Shown here in pieces: positions 46,846 to 61,018 of a DNA stretch of 64,000 nt. The DNA is from Sabethes cyaneus. Taxonomy: Eukaryota; Arthropoda; Insecta; Diptera; Culicidae. The translations under genes were made by a program, and so were the position numbers. Below the pieces are notes generated by a model, which did no database searches, was not told the DNA's origin, and saw only the letters and a program-made list of their open reading frames with translations. The first letter of the stretch is position 1. The number at the start of each line of letters is the position of its first letter. The DNA is taken from contig NC_071355.1 in the NCBI RefSeq assembly GCF_943734655.1, forward strand, positions 55,142,949 to 55,206,948, given 5' to 3'.

Positions 46846-47219
46846 AGTGTGTACTATAGATAAGGATAGTACCTGTAGAGTAGGACAAGGTATGTAACGA
46901 AAATGCTGGTTACTCACTGTTTTTGTCTAAGAAGATCCGTATTTAGTAAAAATGAATATGAGATGAATGAACTACGAAGAAAAATATAAACCCAGAGAGA
47001 GGACCCGAGACTACCACGAAGTCACACCGGTCATCGAAGTTTTAAATTGTGTGCTGAAAATGAGAGCCAAATGTGCCGAATGACGATGAAAGCACATATA
47101 ATGCCGAGTGGATTGGCTAGAAGGCATGAGGACGGACGGAGGATGAATGTGAAAGGGAGCGACGAGCCTGAGCTAAGGCAAAACATTGTGTAAACTGTAA
47201 ACCTATCGAATCCGAAAAG
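46846..47219. other. Spacer, nothing recognised
   Basis: Ordinary composition until the T-rich tract begins at about 47220. Confidence 0.4.
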
Positions 47220-48250
47220 GTGAGACACTCGTTGTCGTCCTTTTTAACGTCAGGTTTTCTGGTACCTTCACATCAACTTTCTGTTGCTCTTGTGCACTAT
47301 ATTGCCATTTTTATCGCCTTTAGTGTTGTTTTAGGTTTGATGGCGTCTTTGTGGCCATTTGTAGTCATTTTTGGCATTTTTTCTCACTGTTCTGCCGTCT
47401 TTGTATCATCTCTCCATCGCCTTTTTGCATGTATTAACAGTCTTTTCGTCATTTTACTGTCCTTTTTTGGCATTTTTTTTTCTTCTTTTGCATTTTTTCA
47501 GCTTCTTTTCATCATATTTTTCTGTCTTTCATCTTTTTCATTGTCTTTTCATCCATTTGTCATCACTTTTTCCATTTGTCATGTTTCCATTACCACTTCA
47601 CCATCTTTTTTCATCTCTTTGTTGTATTTTATTCATATTCGTTTTTATTGTCATATCTCTGTCGTATTACCGTCATCTTATTGTAGCTGTTTTATGGCTT
47701 TTTTATAATCTGTTCATCGACTAACGTTTTTTATGAAGGTCTTAGTAGAATTCGATATTAATTGGAAGAACATTTTTTCCGATTTCCGAATTAATAGTGG
47801 AAACGGAAAAAGTTTTTTTACCATTGATCTTTTCATCGTATTTTCGTTTTCTGTTCATCGTTTTCTGGCTACTGTTTTTGGTATTTTTCGCAGCTTTTTT
47901 CGGCGGCTTCTTTCCGATTTTGCCATTTCTTATTTGTTTTGTTGCTGTTCAAATCATTGTGTCCTCTTTCCTTAATTTTTTTGTCATCGTTTGTCATCTT
48001 TTCGTCACATTTTTTTGTCGTCATGTTAGTTGTCATGACAAAAAATATATAGTTTTTTCATGCCTTTCATTATTTTTTCATCGTCTTTCTGTTGTATATT
48101 AATCAACTTTTCATCGACATATTTTGTCGTTTTTCTGATTAATTATTCGATTTCCGTTTTTCATTGCTTTTTTGGCGTTTTTCCGTCGTCTTTTCATGGT
48201 ATTTTCATTCACTTTTTTATCGTATTTTCAACATCTTTTCATCGCAATTT
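47220..48250 (+). repeat. T-rich degenerate minisatellite (TTTTTCATCG-like)
   Basis: Loosely repeated TTTTCATC/TTTTTGTCGT/TTTCTGTC phrases of about 10-14 bp fill ~1 kb. The overlapping phenylalanine- and serine-rich ORFs in two frames follow from this composition and are not genes. Confidence 0.75.
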
Positions 48251-48255
48251 CTATC

Positions 48256-48350
48256 CGCTCGATTATCCGAGTGAAAATTTGTTTTAAATAGGTTTTTCGA
48301 AACGTGTTTACCGCTGAAAATTTCTTTTCACCCGGATAATCGAGTCCGAC
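48256..48350. repeat. Inverted repeat CTCGATTATCCG...CGGATAATCGAG
   Basis: GCTCGATTATCCGAGTGAAAA and TTTTCACCCGGATAATCGAG lie ~50 bp apart as inverted copies. Such termini are seen on pogo-like MITEs. Here only a short hairpin remains between the T-rich tract and the Helentron relic. Confidence 0.5.
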
Positions 48351-48499
48351 TTGTAATGCCAATTAATATATAATAGGACAACGATTTCAGATATTTGGTT
48401 ATAGAGAAAAAGCCTATTCGCTTGAAAATACCACCAATTTTGCTAATTTAACTGTAACACCTCAATTAACTGAACCTATTTAACTGTAAGAACCTTCCC

Positions 48500-50380
<1,881 letters not shown>

Positions 50381-50744
50381 GTTCATTTGGTTACCAACGG
50401 GGTAGCAGTGTTATAGCATTGTAAATACAAAAGATACAGCCAAGCTTTTTATTCAGCAAAATGATAGATAATAACTAGTTCTACAAATATCGCACCTAAA
50501 ACTTTTTCAAATTTTGTTCGATTGAGATGGTACTTGAGACTGAACTTGAATTTGGATTTGAAATTCTACTTGTAAACGAACTTTATATGAAAGTAAAATT
50601 TGGAATTGAGACCTGATCCAGTTTGACGCAATTAACTTACTTGTCACAAAAATACCGTGTGATTGAGTTGGCAACTCCGGACTTCCCTGCTTCAACTTTA
50701 AGGAATTATTTTGTTATACATAAATTTTTTTCTTAGAGACGGTG
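50381..50744. other. Spacer with ACTTGAATTT-type degenerate repeats
   Basis: 50520-50630 has loosely repeated ACTTGAATTTGGA phrases like those at 55620-55900. No gene. Confidence 0.5.
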
Positions 50745-50945
50745 AGGCATGTCACTAGTGCTCCCCAGGCTGGGCACATCAACGTGCAGGCCTGTCTGCT
50801 TGTTCGATACACTCGGGATACTTTTAGTAAGGCCGAACGATACGAGTATGAAGAAGAGATCAATTATTTTTAAAACAAAGGTTCCGCAAGGTTTTATTCT
50901 TGGACCAATACTTTCCAGTTTGCTTCGATGTCCGACATTGGTTTA
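50745..50945 (+). mobile_element. Short reverse-transcriptase relic
   Basis: KVPQGFILGPILSSLL at ~50877-50925 matches the conserved GVPQGS.LGP.L box of non-LTR reverse transcriptases, preceded by NDTSMKKRSIIF. Nothing else of the element is readable. Its clade cannot be fixed. Confidence 0.5.
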
Positions 50946-53479
50946 ATAAGCCACTACGGTTTATATCATTGATTAAAACCTCGAGTAAAGCTTTCAAAGC
51001 GAATGGTGATTAAGTCGATATATCACTATTAATCAAGAACAAATAAATTCGAGCAACCTCAAAATTTTATTTAAAATTTTCAGGGAAAATTACTGATTCT
51101 GAATTCTTACAATTTGGCTAATTTTGTGTAATTATGAACTAGTTACACATAAAAGAACTATAGCTTTTATGATACTCACATTTTTGTTTTGGAATATTAT
51201 TGTTCTAAGTTGTTCCGCTGTTAAAACCATTTTGTTAGTGTTTTTATCGAAGCAGAGGCATAACCTCAAAACAACAGAAGAACCTGCAGAGTACAAAACA
51301 TAATCCTCATGGTCATGGTTACAGAAGAAACAATGTAATAGCTAGGCCTTACATACAATTAGTGAAAAATAAAGTGATGAATATGAATTTCCGGTGGACA
51401 TTTTTCATAAAATGTATACTTTTGCTTGGTTACGTTGCCTACATAGTACAAGTAAGGAAATGAGAGCGTCTGTTTTCGGTTGGCTTTTCATATCCATATA
51501 CGTAAGCTTGAAATGGATTAGAGTTCTTCAGTTCTAGCCCTTTCCTCGACACATACTAGACACAGTAGAGGGCGGAAGCAGCATCCGGGCATGAAATTGG
51601 TCCTTTCCTTGTATGATTTCCTGCATTGAATATGGTAGTAACTATGTTCGTCGGTGGTATGGTTTCTGTCATACTCAAAGTGATCTCGTAAAAGCTGAGG
51701 TGGACAGGTACAAAGAAGCATTATTCTTGCGTTACCATGTGAGTTTCTGCAGAGACAACAAAGCAGCAACACAATGCAGCAAAAACGTCCGATTTTGTGT
51801 GGCGGATTGGGCTGAGGGTATTCGGGTAAGATTTGAACTTTGTCACAATTTGCTGAGAAAGTGTACCGTCTGAAAATTGGATATGTTCAATCATGATTTG
51901 CACTGACAGAATCGAACCAGTGCAGTGCAGTGTCGTTCTGTGACAATCAGATGGCAAAAGTTTTGCCCCGATTAGCTCTGCCTAGGAGTTGGGAAAATTT
52001 CAACTGCAACTACAATTCTAAACGTGCGAAGCTCTTTATGATGATGCTGTCCAGCCACAGACACTAGATGGCTCCGTAAAAACGATCGCCCAGCGTTGAC
52101 CAGTTCTCTAGCCTTTGTTACAAATGGCATTTGATTGCATTTCGGTGTTCCGGAAGACTGGCTCGACAGGTGAACACATGCTCAGTCATGGTTGTTGAGC
52201 TGTTGCTCACTTGGGATGTGTTTATTTCTGAAAAGCAAATGGCTCGCTGCTGGAAATAATCGTTCATATTCTTGACAATGCAGTGCGCTAACTTTTCCGT
52301 TATTGACAATATGCCAATATCAATCAACGCCACATTTTGCTTATGCATCAATTCGCAAAATGCAAATGCGGCTACGTATGAATTGCAAATGGCCAACCCT
52401 ATTTCTATGCTTGGAAACGGCGGCGCACGCAGGCTGCCAGTGGCAGTGCATTTAGGTACCACCACGGCACATGCCAGTGTTTTCCCTGTTGCGTTTGCAG
52501 CTGTTGCAGCCAAGCAAAACAGTAAAATTGCAGATGCTTTCCCGTCATGATGAATCGCCGTCGGTGGCTGCGCTATATAACCAGCAAACTACTATGTGCG
52601 GCATGCTGATGCAACGGAGGAAGAGTACCTCAGAGCTTAAGTGAAATTATGGTCCCGTCCAGTATTCAGTTCAGATTTACTGGCAAACTTCGTGAAGCTC
52701 ACCTTGGATAGCTTATTCTAAAATTGCACTGAACCAAATACGGTTAGATAGGTAATGCACATGGCTTGAAAAGTGCTACTCACTGCGCACTCAAAACAGT
52801 TTATGTTGTAAATCAACTGTCTCATTATACATAGGATGCGCGACTAGTTCGATGTCACATCTCATACCAATTGGCTGCTTCAATATGTTAGTCTTCGAAT
52901 TCATGTTCTGATAGCTGCCAGTGGAATTTCGATGTCGGGCATTCCGAGAAACAGAAGCTTATAATCGAGCAGATGTATTTTATTGGCAAATATTTTCTAG
53001 GTGTTGGTTGAAAAATAAACCACATTCACGAAAAATAGAGTGACTGCATGGAATGCAATTCTTCAAGCTGGCAGAAGAGCAAAAAGGACGAATCCAGAAG
53101 GAACAACATCTGATAAGAAACAGTACTCAAGCTTCTGTTAGACTCCAGCTAGCTTGTTGGTGAGAAAGATGACTGCTGGTGCTTCTTTCAGCTCGTTTGT
53201 TAAATCCCATGTATTGTTACCGTGAAAGCTAGATTTTCTTTTACTCATGACATGCAGTATCTTATTTTTATTTCTTCCATGCGTAGTTATTTTAAAGTAG
53301 GTAATCTTTAAGATACTCGAATTCATAGTATATTTGAAAGAAAGGTGGATAATCAGAAAATGTACTTACAGAAAATTTGAAATATGTTTTTTGAGATGAA
53401 TGAAACTGCATCGTGAAATAAAGAATTCGATCCTTGAGTGTGAGCTCATGTCTAGTAAGGTGAATTCGAACATTTCAAT
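50946..53479. other. Spacer, nothing recognised
   Basis: ORFs at 51518-51772, 51613-51873, 52118-52513 and 52272-52550 overlap on opposite strands and lack domains. A TATA-like CTATATAACC at ~52572 has no supported gene downstream. Confidence 0.35.
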
Positions 53480-53890
53480 GGAACAACATGACATTTTCTC
53501 AAGGCGTTCTATAGGCACGGACCTGCTACAGTTTAGTTTCATCTGTGTCATACATATGAAAGACTTTGCGCAGATCGACACAGCGCACGCAGCATTCAAG
53601 CTGTTTTTGAAAATTCTGTTACGGAAACTTGATCGATTAGGAGCTTCTGACGAATTTGTCTACTCGTTTGAGACATGTAGAATTGTAACCTATCAGTAAA
53701 GTTAGGTCTGTCATTTCTGCAATAAGTATGGTGTTCCCCTGGGAAGTAATTAAGGATCATTACTTTTTCTCACAAACTTCAATGATGTGTGCTTTGTAAT
53801 TTCAACGGAATGCAAACTGTTACATGCAGGGGATTTGAAAATATGGCTAATCGTAAGATTCATAGAGGACTGCAAAAAACTACAATGTAT
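53480..53890 (+). mobile_element. Jockey-like reverse-transcriptase relic
   Basis: 53560-53690 reads DTAHAAFK..LKILLRKLDRLGASDEFVY, the RT region before the GVPQG box. A frameshift later, 53730-53850 reads GVPLGSN, stop, GSLLFLTNFNDVCFV, ECKLLHAGDLKIW. HAGD stands where the catalytic YADD should be, so it is inactive. Flanking parts of the element are not recognisable. Confidence 0.65.
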
Positions 53891-54185
53891 ACAGCCCTAA
53901 GGGTTGTATGAAAGGGTGACGTAGGACTATATCAGATCATCAGATCAAAGACTAATGTAAACTGCATTTCTGGCATATGTATGTTTATAAGAATCTGTGA
54001 CGGCCATTGTTTAAGTGAATGTTCAAAAGAGAAGAGCGAAATATTCAGATTCAATTCTTCATTTAATGCAATGGTGGTTTTGAAAATACGTGCACGGGGG
54101 TTCATAAGTACAATGCCTGCAACCTTTGAGACATAGAAATTTCTTTTAAAAATCACTTGTGTGCATCATAAAGGTTGAAATGGTA

Positions 54186-55045
54186 ATGAATTATCCTCCT
54201 ACCACAGGGGTAAGCGGTCTCAAAGCATCACAACATAAATAAATTCAAAATAAATTCATGCCTCCAAAAAACCCCACTCGCCAAATTTGGTGCCATTTGC
54301 TTGATTAGTTCTCGAGATATAAAGAAATTCTTATTTTATTTGTATGGGATCTCCCCTTCTTAAAGAAAGCAAAGGTTCTAATCCTCCATAGAAAAAATCC
54401 CCCCCACCTTTTAAAAAACGGATGGATCTCATTATACTATAGAAAAAATTCCTGCCTTCTTAGAAGAAGAAGGTGTCTCAGTACACCATAGAAAAACATC
54501 TTACCTCCAAAAACCCCCACAAGCCAATTTTGGTTCCATTTGCTCGAATACTTCTCGAGCTATGAGGAAATTTGAATATTATTTGTATGGACCCCCCGTC
54601 CTAAAGAGGAGAGGGGTCTTATTTTACCATAGAAAAAATTCTTGCCTTCTGAAACCCCTACATTCCAAATTTGGTTCCTTTGGCTCGTATTGTTCTCGAG
54701 TTATGAAGAAATTTGAATATTATTTGTATGGGGTCCCCCTCTTAAAGAGGAGAGGGGTCTTAATTTACCATAGAAAAAATTCTTGCCTTCTGAAACCCCT
54801 ACATTCCAAATTTGGTTCCATTTGCTTGATTAGTTCTAGAGTTTTGAGGAAATTTGTATTTCATTTGTACGGGAGCCCCCCCCCCTTTTAGAAAGAGAAG
54901 AGGTCTCAGTACACCGTAGAAAATAATCCTGCCTTCTGAAACCCCCACATGCCAAATTTGGTTCCATTTGCTTGATTAGTTCTCGAGTTTTGAGGAAATT
55001 TGTGTTTCATTTGTATAGGAGCCCCCCTCTTTGCTCTATTACCCC
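54186..55045 (-). mobile_element. Helentron internal array relic, inverted (copy C)
   Basis: On the minus strand it contains about five units with CAAATGGAACCAAATTTGG, AACTAATCAAGCAAATG and CTCCCATACAAAT phrases, and the CACCCCTGTGGTAGGGGGAT segment that lies near the 3' end of copies A and B. Both termini are missing and identity is lower, so it is an older copy. Confidence 0.75.
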
Positions 55046-55374
55046 CCTAAAAAATTGCTGGTCATTTTATCTATCCAACGACATATAAATTGTTCAGTTT
55101 CGTTCAGTAGTTTAGTAGTTATTAGCATTTGAAATCTTTCATCCAAACGTTACACTTCTATTTACGTTTTCACAAAGTTCTACCCAGTCCCAGTATAGTA
55201 AACAAAGACGTAGTCCTACGTCAAAATTACAAAACTTTGTTAGCCGATTTGCTGATGATTTGCGATACGGGTGACGTATGAACAACCTCTCTATAAGTGC
55301 TTATAAATCACCAGTGTGTCCAGACATTAACAAAAGGTGGGGCATCTGACCTTTCAAAAGAATCTTTCGGCCTA
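55046..55374. other. Spacer, nothing recognised
   Basis: Unique-looking sequence between the Helentron relic and a MITE. Confidence 0.4.
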
Positions 55375-55562
55375 CACACTTAAAAAAAAGTGCCGAAGTC
55401 AGCAAAATTTTGCCGAGATTTGGAGAGCCGAGCGTTCGGTAAAATTTTTTATGATGCCAAACGTTAGTAAAGATCCGTAAACGTCGATTTGCAATACCCA
55501 AATTTTTACCGAACGCTCGGCTGTCCAAATCTCGGCAAATTTTGCTGAGTTTTTTAAGTGTG
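55375..55562. mobile_element. 188-bp MITE, TA target duplication, copy 2
   Basis: CACACTTAA...TTAAGTGTG ends flanked by TA (55373-55374 and 55563-55564). GAGATTTGGA.AGCCGAGCG, TTCGGTAAAATTTTTTA and the mirrored half correspond position by position to 45345-45532 with scattered substitutions. Confidence 0.85.
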
Positions 55563-55619
55563 TAGAAAATCGAGTGCTGGTAGCGTGATGAATATCTTGT
55601 TATTTACATCACAAATACC

Positions 55620-55900
55620 CCAGAATTTCGGATATAAATGCAATTGGGCTCGAAATAAGACTTGAAATTGGACTAAAAATTAAAGTTAATATTGGACTTG
55701 AAATCATATTTGACAAAGGGATTAAATTAGACTTGAATTTGCACTAATGTGGGCTTGAACTGTGATTTCAAATTGAACTGAATATTGGATGTAAAATTAT
55801 ACTTCAAATTGGACTTAAATTTGTAGTAATTTGGACTGGAAGTTTTGCTTGGACATGAAATGAAATTTTACACGAAGTTTTACATGAAATCAAGTCTAAA
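55620..55900 (+). repeat. Degenerate ~16-bp minisatellite (GGACTTGAAATT-like)
   Basis: Phrases such as GGACTTGAAATCATATTTG, TTAGACTTGAATTTG and TTGGACTTAAATTTG repeat with heavy drift. No coding potential. Confidence 0.7.
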
Positions 55901-56720
55901 ATTTGTCGTTTTACCTGTTTTTTGTTCCTTTTTCTCTCTTCAAGTCCCATTTTTCTACTATTTGTTTTTTTCTCGATTTTTTCTGTCCCGTGTTTTCTGT
56001 TTTATTATTCCGTTTTTCTTTGTTCACTGTCGCATTTTTTTCTATCAGTCCTGGGTTCCCTCTTGGTTTTTACTTGTTTTCTTTCCCGTTTTTTCCCTTT
56101 TTAGGTTCCAGTTTTCATCTTTTTCCAAATCTTTCAAATTCTCTTTTCTTCTCGGTTTTCGTTTTCGTCTATTCCGTTTTTTCTCTTTTAGATGCCGTTT
56201 TTTTTCTTTTTCTGTTTCGCTATTCTTCTTTTTCCTTTTGGTTTCCTTTGCATTTTATTCCATTTCCCGTTTTTAGTTGAAGACTGAACCACTGCGACTA
56301 TTTCGGGAGATCTATTGTAGTAACCGTTTTCTAAAAATATGTATTCTGTCGACTGGCGTCTCTTTGACGTTAATTTTTACTTTTCAAGGATTGAAAAAGG
56401 CTTAAATACAAAGCCGAAACGTGGGAAAGAATTTAAAAAACTGAAAAGCCGGAGAAAAAGTAAAAAGTAACCATGTTCTTTTGACAAGTTTTCTCTCGTT
56501 CTCCTTTTTTCCGCCCGCTGTTTTTTTCTATTTATTCTTTTTCTGTCCTTTTTTCTACATTTAAAAACCATTCTTTTATGTTTCGTCTTGTTTTTCCTCT
56601 TTTTTTGCACACAGTTTTTGTAATTTTCTCTCTAGTGTTCCGTCTTTTTCTTCCCTTTTTCCTTTTTTCGTTTCTAGTCTCTTCCTTTTCTCTTTTTATC
56701 TCCTTTACTTCGTTTTTTGA
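55901..56720 (+). repeat. Pyrimidine-rich minisatellite tract (first block)
   Basis: TTTTTCT, CCCGTTTTT and TTCTGTCCCG phrases dominate 55901-56280 and 56470-56720. 56281-56469 is a non-repetitive interval. Overlapping phenylalanine-rich ORFs in all three frames are compositional. Confidence 0.7.
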
Positions 56721-57074
56721 CGTAGGACTATGTCTTACGGGAACGGTTGAGATAGGGTGTCATTCCAAAAATCGAAAAATGCGAGCGTCACGAAAAAATG
56801 AAAGATTTTGAGCGCTAATAGCTTAGCGGTTTTCAGATCGATTTTAAATATTTTTACGCCAATCGATCGGAGAATCTTCTACGCATCCACATCAATAGTG
56901 AAACCTATTGATTGTAAAAGTACGTACTATCGAAAAGTTGAAAATATTGAAGCGTTGTCCAACTGGAAATCCTCGCTTCGTGGTTGGTTGGAAAAGACTC
57001 CATCATAGTTTTAACGTGATGTTAGAAAAAAAAGTGACAATCTTCCCGTCCCAAAAGATCGAAGATTCTGTACG
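56721..57074. other. Spacer, nothing recognised
   Basis: The ORF at 56808-57008 (66 codons) has no known domain. Confidence 0.4.
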
Positions 57075-57415
57075 ACGATTGAACCTATGCCAATTTGATA
57101 TCTGTGCTTGGGAAGTAAGCCAAAATAAGTGACAAAGTTTCCTCGTTTCAACGAGATTACTTAACACCGCGATTAAACCTAGACCATTTGGATGTTCTTA
57201 CTTGGAAAGTACGCCAGAAAGAGTGATAAAACCCTCTCGTGCCATTGAATTTCTTATGAACGCGATTAAACCTAGTCCAATTTGACGTCTGTGTTAGGGA
57301 AGTGTGCCAGAAAAAATGACAAAAGTTCCTTGTCTCAACGGACCGCAAATTCTTTATAGTGAGACGATTAAACCTAAACGAATTTGATGTCTGTTGGAGA
57401 AGTGCGCTACAGTTG
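57075..57415 (+). repeat. Tandem repeat, ~4 units of ~95 bp
   Basis: GCGATTAAACCTAG.CCA.TTTG, GGAAGT..GCCA.AA..AGTGA and a CCTCGT-like phrase recur near 57075, 57171, 57263 and 57365. The last unit is partial. Units are well diverged. Confidence 0.75.
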
Positions 57416-57639
57416 TAGTGTTCGACTATAATATGACTCTGAATGGATACACATGTTTGCCGTTTCATTGAAAGTACATATAGTGAAAAGATATGCTGTT
57501 GATAAAATGGGAACGTGGTGGAAGCATCGGTAATAAAAACAAACTTTAATATCACCTGCTACTATCACTACTAAAAGATTTACGTAGTTTTACGCCACCC
57601 TTGCGATCGTGTCTTGTACACAACCCCTCTAATCTTTTT

Positions 57640-58740
57640 TATTTTTTGTTTCATCCTTTTCTTTGGTCTGTTTTCCCTCTTTTTCTGTTCCATATGCCCA
57701 TCCCATTCCTATTTTGTCCCATCTTGCCTCTTTTATGTTGCGTTTCACCATTTTTCCCGTTTTCATCGCTGCCCCTATCGGTTTTCTTTTTCCTCTATGT
57801 TCCTCTTCTTTTCCCAATTAGTTTCTCTTGTTTTCTGTACTGTTTTCACTTTCTTATCTCGTTTTGACTCTTTTTCATTTCCGTTTTCCCACCTTTTCTG
57901 TCCCGACTCCCCTTTATTAGTCTCGTTTTCCTTACTTTTCTCATTCGTTTTTCTTTTTTTCCTGCCCGTTGTTTTTCTTTCTTTTTTATTCCTGTCCCGT
58001 TTTTCCATTTTCCTAGTTTTCAGGCCCGTTTCTATTCTTTTCCTACCTTGTTTTTTGGTTTCTGTCTGGATTACTTCTTTTTCGATTTTACATTTTCGTC
58101 TCTTTCGTTCTTCCTCTTATTATGTCCTGCTTTTCTTGTTTTTTTAGGACGTCCTGTTTGTCTTTTCTATTTCAACACGTTTGTCTTCCGTTTTAATTTT
58201 TCTTTCTCCTCTTTTCTTTTTTCTAATGTCGTGACTATATTTTCCTCTATCGTCTCATTTTCTATTCCTTCTCTTTCCTATTCTTTTTTGTTTCGTGTTT
58301 TCGCCCTTTCTGACTAGTTTGTACTCATTTTATTTATCGGGTTTCCTTCTTTTCGTTTATTTTTCTTCTTTTTTCTCTCGTTCTCCCCTCCCTCTTTTTT
58401 CTGTCCAGCCTCCTCTTGTTTGGCCTCGCTTTCTCTCTCGTTTACTTTTTTTCCACTTTTATTGTTTTCACTTCAGTTTTCCTCGTTTTTACGGTTTTTG
58501 TTTCGTTTTTCTGTCCAGCCTCCTCTTGTTTGGCCTCGCTTTCTCTCTCGTTTACTTTTTTTTCCACTTTTATTGTTTTCACTTCAGTTTTCCTCGTTTT
58601 TACGGTTTTTGTTTCGTTTTTCTGTTTTTTTGTATCAGTTTTATTCTTTATCGTACCAGCACTTTCTATTTTTCGCTCCCGCGTTTTTCCTTTTGCTGTA
58701 CATTTGTGCAGTTTGTATTCTCCCAGTGCTCTTTAGGGAG
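57640..58740 (+). repeat. Pyrimidine-rich minisatellite tract (second block)
   Basis: ~1.1 kb of CTTTTTCTGTCCCGTTTTTC-like phrases. The antisense is lysine/glutamate-rich and the sense phenylalanine-rich in every frame, so none of the ORFs is credible. Confidence 0.75.
58401..58621 (+). repeat. Near-identical 110-bp tandem duplication
   Basis: CTGTCCAGCCTCCTCTTGTT through TACGGTTTTTGTTTCGTTTTT occurs at 58401-58510 and 58511-58621. The only visible difference is one added T in a T-run. It is much younger than the surrounding degenerate tract. Confidence 0.95.
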
Positions 58741-58818
58741 CTATGAAATCATAGTATACTATTAATAAGACCAGTTTATTGCTTATAAACCACGTTAAAA
58801 CTCGTTGACAGCGCCATA

Positions 58819-60297
58819 TCTATACCTATAAAGAAGGATTTCTGTCTGTCTGTCTGTCTGTCCTGTGTTCCTTATAGAATCAAAAACTACTGAACCAATC
58901 GGCGTGAAAATTTGCATGTAGAGGTTTTTGGGGCCAGGAAAGGTTTTAGTGATGGTTAGAGACCCCTCCCCCCACTAAGAGGGGGGGCTCCTATACAAAT
59001 GAAACACAAATTTCTGCATAACTCGAGAACTAATCAAGCAAATAGAACCAAATTTGGCATGTGGGTGTTTTCGGTGACAAGAATTTATTCTAGGGTAATT
59101 TGAGACCCCTCCCCTCTTTATAAGGGGAATTATAACTCCTCTCCCCTTTAAGAGGGGGGGCTTCCATACAAATTTCCTCATAACTCGAGAACTAATCAAG
59201 CAAATGCAACCAAATTTGGCATGTGAAGGTTTTCGAGAGCAAGAAAATTTTCTATGGTGAATTAGGACCCCTCCCCACTTTAAAAGGAGGGGCTCCTGTA
59301 CAAATGAAATACAAATTTCCTCATAACTCGAGAACTAATCAAGCGAATTGAACCAAATTTGGCATATGTGAGTTTTTGGAGACAATTTTTTTTTCAATGT
59401 TGAATTGGGACCCCTCCCCACTTTAGGAGGGTTGGTCCTATACAAACGAAATACAAATTTCCTCATAATTCGAGAACTAATCCAGCAAATGGAACCAAAT
59501 TTGGCGTGTAGGTGTTTTTGGAGGCAAGAATTTTTTCTGTGATGAATTAGGACCTCTTCCCACATTAGGAGGGGGGGCTCCAATACAAATGAAATACAAA
59601 TTTCCCCATAACTCGAGAACTAATCAAGCAAATAGAACCAAATTCGGCATGTGGAGGTTTTTGGAGGCAAAAATATTTTCTACGGTGAATTAGGATCCTT
59701 CCACACTTCAAGAGGGGGGGCTTCTACACAAATGAAATACAAATTTCCTCATAATTCGAGAACTAATCAAGCAAATGGAACCATATTTGGCATGTGGGTG
59801 TTTTAGATGGCAGAATTTTTTTTCTGTGGTGTATTACGACCCCTTTCCCTTTTAAGAGGGTGGGCTCCCATACAAATGAAATACAAATTTCCTTATAATT
59901 TGAGTACTAATCAAGCAAATGGAACCAAATTTAGCATGTAGGAGATTTTTGAGTCTTGAATTTATTTTATGATAGTTAGAGACCTCTCACCCCTGTGGTA
60001 GGGGGATATGGACTCTCATACAAATAAAACAGAAATTTTTGCGAAACTCAAAAACTAATCCAACTCGAGAAATTCGAGACTCTTCCATAAAACATTAATC
60101 AATAACAAGACCACAAAAACTATCTATAGTAACACTAGATCATTCAGGACGAGCCGGTCGCGAGTGTTGCCGGTGACCCGCCGTCGGAAGCGCCGCCCAC
60201 TGGGGGGCTTGCAAAACTCGAGATAGTGACAAAGATTCATGATTTATGTACAACACAGGTTAATTTGTGGCAATACGAAGTTTGTCGGGTCAGCTAG
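58819..60297 (+). mobile_element. Helentron/Helitron-like non-autonomous element, copy B
   Basis: It has the same TCTATACCTATAAAGAAGG start and GGGTCAGCTAG end as the 12.1-kb copy, again between A and T. The GTCT tract is short (58841-58862) and there are about 7 internal units instead of ~14. The last ~500 bp match copy A almost base for base. Near 59800 a joint falls where one whole unit present in copy A is missing. Non-coding. Confidence 0.82.
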
Positions 60298-60605
60298 TCT
60301 CTAATAAACTTACTATAAGTGGAGCGTAGCAATACAATATGGCGTATCAACACAACATTGATATTTTACGGTCACTTGTCAAACCGCAGTAATGTGTTCG
60401 TTTTCTGCTCACGGTTATAAATTTTCTAGTTGGCAAAGCTAGCTGACTGATTTAGCTTTTTACCAGATCAAACTTTGTGTAACAGAACATAACGAAAAGC
60501 TTCATTATTGAGCCGTATGAGTAAAACAGTTTCCTTTGCTTCCTCCATAATATTTACCCGGGAAAAGTAAAGCAAACTGCTACTGTTTTATTCACACGAG
60601 CAGTT
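60298..60605. other. Spacer, nothing recognised
   Basis: 60520-60600 is loosely similar to 61450-61545 (AGCAAACTG.T..TGTTTTATTCA), extending the local duplication noted next. Confidence 0.4.
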
Positions 60606-60800
60606 GCGTAATTTCAATAAAACGCTTATAATAATAGCTTTTTAGTGAAATTAAAGTGCACGGATCGGAAGGTAAGTGTGTTTGACTCAACACAGCACAA
60701 GAACTTTTAGATTATACTTTGAATCCATTAAAAAAATAATAAAAACTGAAGTGGTTTGCCTTACTTCGACGGAAATTAGCAATAAACTCTATTGAAACAA
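60606..60800 (+). repeat. Diverged duplication, left copy
   Basis: GCGTAATTTCAATAAAACGC, TTATAATAATAGCTTTTTAG, GCACGGATCGGAAGGTAAGT and ACGGAAATTAGCAATAAAC pair in order with 62294-62490. The left copy has GGAAG|GTAAGTGTG, a good splice-donor string; the right copy lacks it. Whether this was an exon is unknown. Confidence 0.65.
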
Positions 60801-61018
60801 AATTGTACACTATCCTTTCGATATGCTCTTGACCGTTTTTAAGTAGAAAAAATTCTAACAGAGAGTTTTTTTGGCAGAAATACTTCACTAATTCTAATGT
60901 TACAACGAATTGTTTAACATTCAACCACACAGGGTCAGGGCTTGTTCGTCGCAATTGCGTATTTTCGTTCTATCCAGTACAAAGTATTTTTTATGACACC
61001 CAATGTAAAAATAGTTTT
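60801..61018. other. Spacer between duplication and MITE
   Basis: No feature seen. Confidence 0.4.

Noticed and set aside
47220..48287. Membrane-protein-like phenylalanine-rich ORFs
   Set aside because: They occur in two or more frames at once and follow from T-rich minisatellite composition. The same applies to 55845-56280 and 57601-58765.
52118..52550. Opposed ORFs of 131 and 92 codons with a TATA-like string downstream
   Set aside because: They are antisense shadows of each other without domain evidence. The TATA-like string lacks a correctly spaced initiator.
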